DNA from: Eutypa lata
Taxonomy: Eukaryota > Ascomycota > Sordariomycetes > Xylariales > Diatrypaceae
DNA: 64,000 bases
Direction: 5' to 3'
Assembly (NCBI GenBank): GCA_022661535.1
Contig: JAKULF010000010.1
Span: 806,001-870,000 of the forward strand
Of the stretch, positions 46,784 to 58,018 are shown piece after piece. Numbering within the stretch: position 1 is the stretch's first letter; every line of letters begins with the position of its first letter. The notes under the pieces are model-generated. The model made no database searches, was not told where the DNA came from, and was given only the letters and a program-made list of their open reading frames with translations. Position numbers and translations under genes: made by a program.

Positions 46784-47297
46784 TGACAACCGTCTTGACA
46801 CTCCGAGTTTTTAAGTACTTTAGTAAGAGAGAAAAGATCTGGATGTTTCGTATCTACTTTAGTTAGCATGGTTGGTTGGTTGGTTTATGGCATATATGGA
46901 TTGCACTGCACTGGGTTAGGCTGGGCTCGGCTGAATTAGGTTACGGGTTACATGGGATGGGATCGGGTTATTTAGTTCTAATTGTTGGAAATACCTTTTT
47001 ACTGCAAGCATTGGCGCAGTTGGAAGAATCCTGTCGTTACCTATAAAAGGGGGAATGCTTCATGGAGTTACGGTAGGGCTGGTGGCACATTTTGGCTGCG
47101 GCATCATGCGAATGAACATCATGGACTATGAGCATGGACATCGGTTAAGAGTGTATTAGTATCAAAGGATCATGTTATTGTTGATCAATACTTGAAATGC
47201 ATATTGTTGTGAAACTATTTTCACGCCGATACGTGAGAAGCTGCCATTCATTTAATGATCTGATGTTACAATGCTGTTAACACCCTCATGAACCATC
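46784..47297. other. Intergenic between convergent genes
   Basis: 3' regions of paralogue C and the derlin gene. It holds a GGTT-type repeat near 46870-46883. No gene. Confidence 0.45.
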
Positions 47298-48518
47298 TCA
47301 TCCAAGGCGTCTCCCAGGACCCTTGCTCCTCCACGATTCCGGTAGAGGCCCACTCGAACCACCAAACGCTCTCGGTGGCACGTACTTCTGACCGTAGGCC
47401 GTTGTTTGCGCCCGCGGTGTCCTAATAACGAAGGAGAGGAAGCCGGGTGTTGGAATGAGGTTAGGCCCATTACCGAACTCCGGATACAACCTGACTAAGA
47501 AGTCGTGGAGATGGGCAGCGATTAGACCGGTCAACCCCACTAAGAAGGAAGTTGGACCTTCTAGAAGTATGCTGATTAAGAGCATACAGTAAGGTAACAA
47601 CTGGGCAGGGATTGTGACGATATAGAAATGCGCCGTCTGTCCCCGTTGGTCCTGGGTTGCCGTGTAGCATACTGCTATGAGCAATGCTGATAAATATCTT
47701 GGTGCTCCGGTTAAGATCTGGTTGAGAGTCTAATATACTAGTTAGCACAATCGTGTTCCTACCAGTCGAGTGACAGTGATAAGAAACCAATATGCTGAGG
47801 CAAAGTAAAATAATGATTTGAAGTGATGTAGGGCGCTAGATACCACCCGAGCAAATAGGTCCGTAGACGTCACCCGAGTCATCCATATAGCCATCCCACC
47901 ATGCCCACACTCGATACTAGCCCTAATTATAGTTTGCGAATGACGGACTAGGTCCGAGTGCAGGGGTATTCTTCCTCAATTCCAGGAACCGTCATAGTTG
48001 TAGGAGCATGACACTATGCGGGCAGATATGTTGAGGTTTTGACGTGATTGTGCCACGATCGGAAATAGGGAAGGGGGGAAGTGATATATAGACAGAAGGA
48101 ATGCGAGAGCAAGGTAGACCTACAATGATGACTCCACCAACGAACATCAAATACCACAACAGATCCTCCTTCCTCGAGAACTTCGGGTTGCTCTTCTCAA
48201 TCTGGCTGAGGTACGAGTATACGAAGTATGTCTCAAATAGCACACCCAATCCCGGACCCGTCAAAAGGAAGCTTGTGAAGAGGCGATGTATCGCTGGAGG
48301 GAACTGGAGCAGGAAGGAGTAGTGGAAGAAGAACGGATACATGGAGACCATGCCGGTGTAGGCGGCGACAGAGCTAGCGAACACGGCGGTGGCTACTGTT
48401 CTATTCAACACCATGTTAGTTTAGCTTCCTTGGGTAATTGATACTATTCGCAATGACAAGACAGAGCTTACCTCGCGATAGGCGGAGCAGCCCAGTAGGC
48501 AGATGCGACGTCCGACAT
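47298..48518 (-). CDS. Derlin (Der1/Dfm1 family) ER membrane protein
   Basis: Exons 48472-48518, 48124-48400 and 47298-47729 give 251 aa, typical for derlins. The N-terminus MSDVASAYWAAPPIARTV has the family W..APPI.RT start. Hydrophobic segments follow around TAVFASSVAAYTGMV, FTSFLLTGPGLGVLFETYF, LMFVGGVII, ALLIAVCYTA, YIVTIPAQLLPYCMLLISIL and FLVGLTGLIAAHLHDFLVRLYP, the last resembling the G-H-x-x-x-F-L-x-x-x-Y-P derlin motif. Derlins are catalytically dead rhomboid-fold proteins that take part in ER-associated degradation of misfolded proteins. The second intron (47730-48123, 394 bp) is unusually long for this region. Exon 3 was fixed by the frame TLNQILTGAPRYLSAL. The short C-terminal tail ends GRRLG. 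Confidence 0.85.
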
Positions 48519-49689
48519 GATGGTGGTTGCTCAAACGTATCAGTCGGTCAATCTGTTACGATGGACGTCTACGCGCGAGAGCTTGATGGTAGCAATTGAT
48601 CAGAACTACTAATACAATCAATTTCGCGAAGGAGAGAAAGTGAGGTAAAGAAGAGTAAAATCAACTCTCAAACACTGAGCCTCACACCGGAAATGATGGT
48701 GGTACTGTTAAGTAGAAGGCAGGCAGCCGCATTGCTGTTCGCATGGTGGCTGGCCAATTGGGGTTTGTCTTGGGAGGATGGAAGAGCTTGGAAGGATTTT
48801 CAGTTGCGTGTCTTTTTCGGAATTTAAACTACCTAACTAGCACCAGCCACAATAGGTGGGTGGTGGCTTGGTTTTGGGTGGATTCGAAATGGTTTAGTTA
48901 CCTATAGGGGCTGGGGGGGGGTCCTGTGGCTAGGGGTGGCTTGAGTGGCTTATTTTATCGTATGAAGTCAACTCCATTAACGCTAAATCAACTTATATAA
49001 TGGGATTTCCAATTAGTGGTTATCTTACAGGTCCTTACTATGTATATTGGGATTTATTGGCTGCGCACTGGGACTGATTCTTGACATGTTCTATCCATAA
49101 CTGTGGCCTTGACCTATAAGTATGTGGCTACATAGTTAGCAATTTGATCTGGCGTGTACGTTTACATGGATAAAATCTATTGAAACCGCTACAGCTATTC
49201 TAACGGTCCTAATGTACTTTACCTTCAACTACATACCTATATCAACACCACATCACCAATATCATATATACAAATAGGGGGACTCTTGCAGCCCCCCTAA
49301 ACCCTCCGCAGCCTAAGTTTATCCCTAGACTAACGCCTAATATTAACTAATTGACCCTAACCCTAACCGTGCTGCGCACTGAAGCTTGAAGCTTGAAGAA
49401 AGTGATAATGATGGCAGGTGCTATCGACCACTAGTATAAGGACGGTCCAGGCTGGTCCTGGACCAGACTGTGTCATTTAGAAAATGCAACATACCTTTTA
49501 CTCCCCTAATCAATAATGGTGATTTGGTGGTGATGAAGTACAGTACTTAAAGGTTATAGGAATGCCCCCATGAAACCTACCTAAAAGGGGTCAATTACCG
49601 TTAGAAAACCTTTGAACACAGAATCGCCGTGGTGACGATAGAAGTGGTATTTAAGTGTTGTACTTCATACCTTTTTTCAATTCAACCAC

Positions 49690-49730
49690 TCCAGCCAATC
49701 AAAGGATAAGAATCACTTTGATTGGCTGGA
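49690..49730. repeat. Perfect inverted repeat (15-bp stem, 11-nt loop)
   Basis: TCCAGCCAATCAAAG at 49690-49704 pairs perfectly with its reverse complement at 49716-49730 across an 11-nt spacer. Each arm contains a CCAAT box core, one per strand. Confidence 0.85.
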
Positions 49731-50058
49731 TTGGTTAAAAGAAGGACCATAGTATGCCATGCAGCCACAACGTTTTCATAGGATGACATGGGGGTCAAGT
49801 CCGCCCTGTCAGCCAAGGATGGTACTAGTCACCAGTGGAATGCTAATTGAACGAATTATATTTGGTTGGGGGGTGGGGTGGGGTCGTGTGCTAGTGTGAA
49901 GGTGCTGACCATTTTGCTAAGGCGGGGCTTCTTACATTATGAACAAACCTCAGTTCAGCAATGTAGAGCAGACGATGTAGAACCGTCGAGTCAACATATT
50001 CTTGTGAACTGTATCTCGAATGATATGTCCAATGGCGGTGATTGACGCACCCAGGACC

Positions 50059-50065
50059 TATATAA
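50059..50065 (+). promoter_or_regulatory. TATA box of protease gene
   Basis: A TATATAA in a CCTATATAAGG context, about 30 bp before a pyrimidine-rich stretch suited to transcription start. Confidence 0.5.
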
Positions 50066-50453
50066 GGCCATGTGGCCACCACTCAAACCTATTTTCATTC
50101 TTCACCTGCATCTACTACAAGCACCAACTTCAACCATTGCGACAAACTCTATCTTTAAAAACGAATACTTAGCCATTCCATATTGTATTTGTCTACTTAC
50201 ATCACCTCGTTACTCTTGATACCTTCAGAGCATCAGCGCAGCGACAGTGATCTTGAAAGCCCGAAGAACCTCCTTGAAACTTTCAAGTATATGGTCGAGG
50301 AAGCTCACGAGAAGCTACGCAAGGCCAGGGCTTACAGTCTCTCATGCTTGCAGGGTGTATTATAGTGAAATTCAATTCACTCCAGTTCAAACTCTGTAAA
50401 GAGACTCGAGAGACATCGAAGACCAACGTGCTCGAGTTACCCTTAGCCAATGT

Positions 50454-51507
50454 ATGGGTGACTCGATATCATCTGTTCTGAAGATCATTTCAAGAACTTC
50501 TGAGTCTGCAATGCAAAACTTTGGTTATTGTTTCCGCCTAAATGGCACATCGGTTATGACGACAAGTCATGAATTCGAAATCCGACCCGCTAAGAGCCAG
50601 AATCAGCTCTTAGTTGACCAGCTTCGTGTCGCTCCGGACGGGGATTGTGGAGGTATGACCTGAACCCAAAAAAAATAGAGGCCCCATGACTTCTAACCAA
50701 GTGTTTAGCCATTGCTTTCATTACCACTGAATTTGCCAACGGACGGGTAGGTATTGGCTCAGGTGCATTCATTGGCCCGGATCTAGTTCTCACAGCCGCT
50801 CATAATGTCTACTTGGCACCCGTCTATGATGGTTCTAGCCGCACCGTCGCCATTCCCGCAACTCACGCCCGCCACATACTCGTTCAACGGGGTCGCTGGG
50901 GGCGAAATACTGACGGCTGTCACGGCTTCGAGGAGCACGTCGGCACTCTAGCTGTAATGAATGCCGCTTTCATTGCGCACCATGTTAGCAACTACGACTT
51001 TGCTATCATTAAGCTAGCTACGGCTGTCAATAGCTACATTGAACATCTTTCGTATCAGGACTACCCATCTCTGTCCCCAGGCCGGCAACTCCGAACGGTA
51101 GGGTTCCCTGGTGACTTACCCAATAAGTTCAATTTGGGTCTACACTGGCAGCATCCCGATGATGGCTATTATCCCTATGAAAGCGTGGGAAAAGAGTTGC
51201 GCGCGTCCACGGAACACGTCTTACGCCATTCGATGCAAACGGCTCCAGGTAAGGAATGGGCCATTTCAATCAAAGTTCCAGATCGCGCTGATAAGATACA
51301 GGCAATTCCGGAGGGCCAATTTTCCTCCATGGCCATGGCGAGGTGGTTGCTGTTCACTGTGCCGGGGTGTCCAAGCGAGACTATAACGAAGCGTCGTACA
51401 TCGGCCGTGATGGTAACAACATTGAGGCCTACAAGTCGATCCTAAATCTCGCTGCTCAAGCTATTGGCCCCCTTGGCCTTGTCGTTATCGAGCATTCCGT
51501 GAACTAA
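50454..51507 (+). CDS. Trypsin/V8-like serine protease
   Basis: Exons 50454-50652, 50709-51248 and 51302-51507 give 314 aa. The chymotrypsin-fold triad is complete: His in LVLTAAHNVY, Asp in SNYDFAIIKL and Ser in PGNSGGPIF, with the last intron (51249-51301) splitting the Gly codon before NSGGP. The FIGPDLVLTAAH and GNSGGPIFLHGHGEVVAVHCAG features resemble glutamyl-endopeptidase/V8-type enzymes. About 60 residues of predicted helix (ISSVLKIISRTSESAMQNF) precede the domain, and no signal peptide is visible. The frame is open upstream of 50454, and a further exon starting at ATG 50291 (MVEEAHEKLRKARAYSLSCLQ) could be spliced in through a 49-50-bp intron near 50355-50404, extending the helical region. 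The 5' end is therefore uncertain. An intracellular or unconventionally secreted protease is an inference. Confidence 0.8.
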
Positions 51508-52160
51508 ACGTCTGCGTGCACTCTTCGATTTGTTGCCTAGGATGTTAGCCAAGTACCGGGGACTCGGGAATTTGGATTTTTAGGGATGGCGATTGATCGG
51601 ATAAAATGGTGTACTGATTAAAGGGGTATGTGGGATAAGGAACCATTTGGTAAGGGGCATACCGGCGATAGGAACAGTACAAGATTGGTCGGGTCTTGGC
51701 GGGTGTTAGACAGGTATTTACGAGGTCAGGCCGGAAAGGGATCGGGCTCTTGGAATTTAGGGATAACATAACTTTCTTGATACTTGATACTTCACATGGT
51801 AGCCAGAAGTGCACTTTAGCTTATAGCTCATTGAATAGATAGTGAGTTTTCATGGGTTTAACAGCCCGCTGTTGACGGCGCTGTCATGCACGAGGTCCTT
51901 CATGGAGAAAAGAGATGATAAATGAAACGATTGTTACCTGGAGTAATATAATTGAGTTTATGGCCACCCAGGAAATAATTTGAGTTGTAACTTGTATTTT
52001 CTTCGGTTTATGCCTGACTACATAATTTCGAAACATTGAAGCCTTTGCACTACGAGAAGGAGATGAGATGTGCACCGCCAGGGGGTAATTGGGTTAGATC
52101 TTTTGGATATGTTACTTGATAAGGAAATGACCAAAATACATTGCGAATTGCCTCATCACT
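51508..52160. other. Intergenic downstream of protease
   Basis: No coding sequence recognised. Ends at the inverted-repeat element. Confidence 0.45.
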
Positions 52161-52305
52161 CAGGCCTCTCTCCGTAAGGTGGCTACGCCACCGCAGCTGC
52201 GGCGGTGCAGCTGCGCTGCGGCTAGTGCTTTCGTACTAAATGTACCCATTAAACCTAATACGGAAAAAGACCCACAAAACCCAAAAGCTTACGGAGAAAG
52301 GCTTG
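52161..52305. mobile_element. 145-bp element with 18-bp terminal inverted repeats (MITE-like)
   Basis: The left end CAGGCCTCTCTCCGTAAG and right end CTTACGGAGAAAGGCTTG are inverted copies with two mismatches. The left interior holds a GGTGGC-TAC-GCCACC hairpin and GCAGCTGC palindromes, reminiscent of subterminal repeats of hAT-type ends (CAG start). No clear target duplication was found. It abuts the AT-rich block and may be a stand-alone MITE or one terminus of the RIP-mutated element. Confidence 0.55.
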
Positions 52306-52524
52306 ATTTTATTTGGTGATTTTCGAGCTTTGCCGTGTTAAAATGGCCCATTTTATATAAGATAAAAAAATAATATTATTTTTTTATTTTTTAATAATAA
52401 ATTAAAAAAAATATATATAATTTAATAAAATATATAATTAAATTCGAAATTAAATATTATTTACGAAAATATAAATATTTTTTTTATATAACTTTAAAAA
52501 AAGTTTTTACTTTTAAATAAAAAA

Positions 52525-53060
52525 TAAGTTTTTTTATTATATTTAACATTTTTATTCGAATATTTTTTTAATTAATATATTATTATTATTATTTTAATTA
52601 TTTCGTAAAAAGTTATTTAAAAGTAAAATTATATAAAAAAAGTTTAAAGTGTTATAATTTTTTTAATTAATATAATAATAATAATATATTAATTTAAAAA
52701 ACGTTTTAATATTTATTTATTTAAAAAATTATTTAATTAATATATTATTATTATTATTTTAATTAAAAAAATTATAACGTTTAAAGCTTTTATTATATAA
52801 AATTATCTTTAAATAACTTTATTTAAAATAATTAAAGTAATAATAATAATATATTAATTTAAAAAACATTTTAATAAATTATTTATTTAAATTTTTTTTA
52901 TATTAATATATTATTATTATTATTTTAATTATTTTAAATAAAGTTATTTATAAGTAATTTTATATAATAAAAGCTTTTAAAGTTATAATTTTATTAATAT
53001 AATTAATAATTATAATATATTAATTTAAAAAGCGTTTTAATATTAATTTATAAAGTAACT
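52525..53060. repeat. About 165-bp tandem repeat, three copies, internally palindromic
   Basis: The marker TTAATTTAAAAARCRTTTTAA starts at 52689, 52854 and 53020, a spacing of 165-166 bp. Between copies AATATATTATTATTATTATTTTAA alternates with its inverted form, so each unit contains an inverted repeat. Confidence 0.75.
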
Positions 53061-53569
53061 TTTATAAGATAATTTATTAATTTAAATTCGTATAATTTTA
53101 ATTTAACTTTAAAAAAATTATTAAAATCTTTATAAATTTATTAATTTATAATTTTTTTATTTTAAAAACTTCGAATTTATTAAGTTTAATTTCGGTTTAT
53201 TACGAATTACTTTATAAAAGAAATATAAATTATAAATATAATAAAGTTCGAAAATTATTAAATAAATTTAAGCCGTTATAATTTAAATTTTATTTTTATT
53301 TTTTAATTAATTAAAATTTTAATAAAATATTAATATTTAAAGTTATAATAACTTAAAAATTAAAATAAATTATAAAGTAATTTTATAATTTAAATTATAA
53401 ATTAATAATTAAAAAATATTAAAAATATATATATAATTAATTAACGTTATCGTTTATTTTATAATTAATTTAAAAATTAATTTATTTTATAAATATATTA
53501 TTTTATTTAATAAAATTTATCGATAAATATATTTATTTTTAAAATTTATATTTATTTTTAATAATTTAT

Positions 53570-53682
53570 TTTTAACGATTTATTTAAATAATTAATTAAA
53601 ACGAATAATAATTATTTTATAATTTTTATTTATTTTTAATATATTTTAAAATTATTTATATAATTTTATATAATTTCGTATA

Positions 53683-53713
<31 letters not shown>

Positions 53714-53960
53714 ATTTATTTATTTAAATTATTAATTAAAATAAATAATAATTACTTTATAATTTTTATTTACTTTTTAATATATTTTAAAATTATTTAT
53801 ATAATTTTAATTTTATATATTTTTAATAATTTATTTATTTTTAATAATTTATTTATTTAAATAATAAATTAAAACGTATAATAATTATTTTATAATTTTT
53901 ATTTACTTTTTAATATATTTTAAAATTATTTATATAACTTTATATAATTAATTTTATATT
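53570..53960. repeat. About 135-140-bp tandem repeat, three copies
   Basis: AATAATAATTAYTTTATAATTTTTATTTA recurs near 53604, 53744 and 53879, followed each time by TTTTTAATATATTTTAAAATTATTTATATAA. The units differ from the 165-bp array. Confidence 0.7.
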
Positions 53961-54668
53961 TAATTTATTTTATATAATTAATTATATATTTAATTAATTT
54001 TATATAACTTTATATAATTAAATAATAATATTATTAATATTTAAATTTATAAATAAATAAATAAATTTATAAATAAATATAAATTAATTAATTATTTTAT
54101 TTTTTTAATTTTTATTAATAAAATTATTTAAATTAAATATTAACGTTATTATTATTATAAATTAATAAATACGTTATAAATTTATATATTAATTAACTTT
54201 TTACGAATTATATAATAATATTTAATAACGATCGAATAAAAAACTTAATAATTAATATTAAAAAATAAAATATATAATATATTATTATTTAAAAAAAATA
54301 TATTTAAATTTTTTTTAAAATAATTATATAATAACGTTACGAATAAAAAAATTTAAAATAAAATTTTACGTATTAATTAATTAAGTTAAATAATTATAAC
54401 TTAATAAAATATAATAAAAATAAATACATAATACGTATAAGTGGTTCAAATAAGGGAACGAATGATTACAATCAGAAACAGCTGCCAGCAGCTGATCTCC
54501 GGGCCGACAACGATATGTACAGAAACGAACAAAACAGGAACTGCCGATCTTTGACTCACCCGAAGTCGGCCTACGTACATGTATATCATATAAAAAAGCT
54601 ACCCAGAGAAGAAACGCTCTACCTCGCAGCAGAGCAGAGAGGGTTTATAACTCTCCTTCCCTCTCAGA

Positions 54669-56288
54669 ATGGCTTTCAAAATATCTGCAGGCTCAATCTG
54701 GAGCCAATTGAGGCAACAACAACGGTGGAACTTGCTGTCGTCATCGCAGCCATCGCGCGCCGCCGCCGCCTCCTCTGCGCGATGGTACTCCGCGCCAACA
54801 AGCGGCAGCATCCCGCCCTCGAAGCGGCAGTACGTACCGACGAGCGGGACGTACCCGCGGGGGTTCAAGGTGTCGGGGACGATCGTGGGCGTGAAGCCGC
54901 GCAACACGACGAAGCCGGACCTGGCGCTGCTGGCGTCGGACGTGCCGTGCGCGGCAGCGGCCGTCTTCACGAAGAACAAGTTCCAGGCGGCGCCCGTGAC
55001 GTTCAGCCGCGCGCTGCTGCGGGACCGCGCCAACGCCGGCCTCTCGGGCGTCGTCATCAACTCCGGGTGTGCGAATGCCGTCACCGGCAAGGGCGGCCTC
55101 GAGGACGCCGCCGCTATGGCGCGCGAGGCCGATAGGGCCCTGGGCGTGCGGGAGGGGAGCACCATTGTTATGAGTACGGGTGTTATTGGGCAGAGGTGTG
55201 TTATCTTGTGATTTGATGAATTGAAGCATATTTTCTATTTTTCTATCTACCCGCAACTGGGTTCATAGATGCGCCACGTCTGAGATTGACTGACGACCGC
55301 GCAACAAACAGGCTACCGATCCAGAAGATCCTCGACAACATCCCCAAGGCTCACGAGGCGCTTGGTGACACGCACAAGCACTGGCTGACGGCAGCGACGG
55401 CGATATGCACCACGGACACGTTTCCGAAGCTGATTTCGCGGACCTTCACCCTCCCCTCCTCGCCGGGGATCGAGTACCGGATCGCGGGCACGACCAAGGG
55501 CGCCGGCATGATCCACCCGAACATGGCGACGTTGCTCGGCGTGATCGCGACCGATGCGCCCATCGCACCAGACGCCATCCCTGCAGTCCTCAAGCACGCT
55601 GTAGACCGGTCGTTCCACAGCATCACGATCGATGGGGACACGTCGACAAATGACACTATTGCGCTGTTCGCAAACGGTGCGGCAGGAGGGCAGGAGGTCT
55701 CTTTATCCACGTCCGAAGACTTCCGCGCGTTCCGCGATGCCGTGACGGGTGTTGCCACCGACCTCGCGAAGCTCGTCGTCCGCGACGGCGAGGGCGCTAC
55801 CAAGTTCGTGACGATCCGGGTGGCGGAGGCGGGGAGCGAAGCGGTCGCACGTCGGGTCGCCAGCGCGATTGCGCGGTCGCCTCTCGTGAAGACGGCGCTC
55901 TACGGCAAGGATGCTAACTGGGGTCGCATTCTCTGTGCTACGGGGTACTCGCTTATCACGGAGCCTGGGGAGGCGCCTGGCGCGGAGGCCGAGCAGGAGA
56001 TCACACCTGAGAGGACGAGTGTTTCGTTTGTCCCGACCGATGGCAGCCCGGAGCTGAAACTTCTCGTTGATGGGGAGCCCGAGACGATCGACGAGGCGCG
56101 CGCTGCGCAGATCTTGGAGTTTGAGGATCTGGAGATCTTGGTTCGGCTTGGTACCGGGAAGGAGCAGGCAACTTATTGGACGTGCGATTATAGTCACGAG
56201 TACATGTGAGTTCGAGAAGAGAAGCTGGCTGTCCTGGAATCGGCGCTAACATTTTCACAGTACTATCAATGGTGATTACAGAACGTAG
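54669..56288 (+). CDS. argJ: Mitochondrial arginine biosynthesis bifunctional protein ArgJ
   Basis: Exons 54669-55195, 55312-56205 and 56261-56288 give 482 aa. An Arg/Ser/Ala-rich, acid-poor N-terminus ([20 protein letters not shown]...) is a mitochondrial presequence. The ArgJ domain carries [17 protein letters not shown], the [11 protein letters not shown] motif and the self-cleavage site [11 protein letters not shown], where Thr249 becomes the N-terminal nucleophile of the beta chain. [16 protein letters not shown] and [10 protein letters not shown] are further signatures, and the end is TINGDYRT. The enzyme transfers the acetyl group from N-acetylornithine to glutamate (and may use acetyl-CoA), recycling acetyl groups in arginine synthesis. 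Introns are 116 and 55 bp. Apart from lying just beyond RIP-mutated DNA the gene is ordinary and intact. Confidence 0.95.
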
Positions 56289-56772
56289 CATCTGAAATAT
56301 GGTTACAATTATGGTGTCATTTCGGCTGGGTCTATGGGTATCGAAAAAAAGACATGCACTGATGAAGTTTCCGACATCGATGGGATTCTAGATAATGGGC
56401 ACCACTGTCATGTACCCTTGCTGAATATAAGGTTCAAATACTTACGGTTCTAACTCCGTAGGAAGTTGTGAAATGATGAATATAGAATTGAATGTCAATG
56501 ATCATTGATATGAGATACATCAAGCTCATGATCGAGACTGTGAAAACTACTTCGTAGCATGTCAATGACATATGTAAGTCGAAGGTGCCTTCTCCGCGGT
56601 GAGTGAATTAGGTTTAGCGCGTTTTGGACGCGTCCGGACCCCTCCAACACGCGTTAATGGATTTTTGAACTTGGCAGCTAGGATAGGCACCTTTAACAAT
56701 TGTCGCTTCTAACTCTAGGGAAACATCAACGACCTTTCTCTTCGCAACTTCAATCCCCCATAACTAGCAAAA
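56289..56772. other. Intergenic between ArgJ and RFC gene
   Basis: Contains the ArgJ 3' end and RFC promoter. An ACGCG-type motif (GACGCGTCC near 56628, CACGCGTT near 56649) resembles the MCB element of S-phase genes and would suit a replication gene. Inference only. Confidence 0.35.
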
Positions 56773-58018
56773 ATGCCGGCAGCAAAGAACACAGAGCGAG
56801 GAGAGTCCTCAACATCGGCTGCGAAAAAAGCAGTCAGTGCCGCCGCGGGTGGAAATACCACATATGAACTACCATGGTATATGACCTTTCGTTTGCTTGG
56901 GGGCATTCTAGCCCATAAACTTGTTTAGGAGAAGTTGGCTTGACTAATTTTGCAATAATTACAGGGTAGAAAAGTACAGACCAGTATTCCTCGACGATGT
57001 CGTCGGCAATACGGAAACGATCGAACGATTAAAGATCATCGCGAAAGACGGAAACATGCCACATCTCATCATATCAGGAATGCCAGGTATCGGTAAGACG
57101 ACAAGCGTCTTGTGTCTGGCACGACAGCTACTGGGCGATTCATACAAGGAGGCAGTACTCGAACTCAATGCCAGTGACGAGCGAGGTAAGCCAATCTTCA
57201 ACCTCCCATCTACTCGAGTCCTCCCTTGGGTAGCACAGAACAACAGCTAACCTCATACGTAACCTACAATAGGCATCGACGTAGTCCGCAACCGCATCAA
57301 AGGCTTCGCGCAGAAGAAGGTGACGCTTCCGGCAGGGCGACACAAGCTCGTGATCTTAGACGAGGCAGACAGCATGACATCGGGAGCACAGCAGGCGCTA
57401 CGGCGGACGATGGAGATCTACTCGAACACGACGCGGTTCGCGTTCGCGTGCAACCAGTCGAACAAGATCATCGAGCCGCTGCAGTCGCGGTGCGCCATCC
57501 TGCGGTACGCGCGGCTGACGGACGCCCAGGTCGTGAAGCGGCTCCTGCAGGTCATCGAGGCCGAGGACGTCCAGTACAGCGACGACGGGCTGGCCGCGCT
57601 CGTCTTCGCCGCCGAGGGCGACATGCGCCAGGCGCTGAACAACCTGCAGAGCACGCAGGCTGGGTTCGGGTTTGTGAGCGGGGATAACGTGTTCAAGGTC
57701 GTCGATAGCCCGCACCCTGTCAAGGTCCAGGCTATGCTGAAGGCGTGCCACGAGGGCGACGTCGACAGTGCGCTTGATGGGCTCCGCGAGCTCTGGGACC
57801 TCGGCTACTCCAGCCACGATATCATTTCCACTATGTTCAAGGTCACGAAGACTATCCCTACTCTGAGCGAGCATGCTAAGCTCGAGTTCATCCGTGAGAT
57901 CGGCTTCACCCACATGAAGATCCTCGAGGGCGTCCAGACTCTGCTGCAGTTGAGTGGCTGCGTTGCCCGGCTTTGCAAGATCAACATGGACCCGAAGAGG
58001 TTCCAGACCAAGAAGTGA
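56773..58018 (+). CDS. RFC4: Replication factor C small subunit (Rfc4 type)
   Basis: Exons 56773-56876, 56965-57185 and 57273-58018 give 356 aa. After a Ser/Ala-rich leader of about 30 residues the AAA+ clamp-loader module starts at LPWVEKYRP. Walker A is [10 protein letters not shown] (about 73-82), Walker B is LVILDEAD (134-141), and the RFC SRC motif appears in [26 protein letters not shown] and [15 protein letters not shown] match the yeast Rfc4 / human RFC2 subunit best among RFC small subunits. The C-terminal collar domain runs to FQTKK. The subunit helps the RFC complex load PCNA onto primer-template junctions in the nucleus. Introns are 88 and 87 bp. Assignment to Rfc4 rather than Rfc2/3 is from remembered family motifs. 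Confidence 0.93.

Larger units (their letters stand above)
48519..50290. other. Intergenic with telomere-like repeats and hairpins
   Basis: No gene recognised. It contains two CCCTAA units at 49354-49365, a G/C hairpin near 49276-49299, a 15-bp inverted repeat at 49690-49730 and a TATATAA box at 50059-50065 in front of the protease gene. Confidence 0.5.
52340..54430. repeat. 2.1-kb RIP-mutated AT-rich block with tandem arrays
   Basis: Nearly pure AT with the same CpA/TpG depletion as the larger block. It is built partly of tandem repeats (described separately) and ends about 240 bp before the ArgJ start codon. No reading frame survives. Confidence 0.88.
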
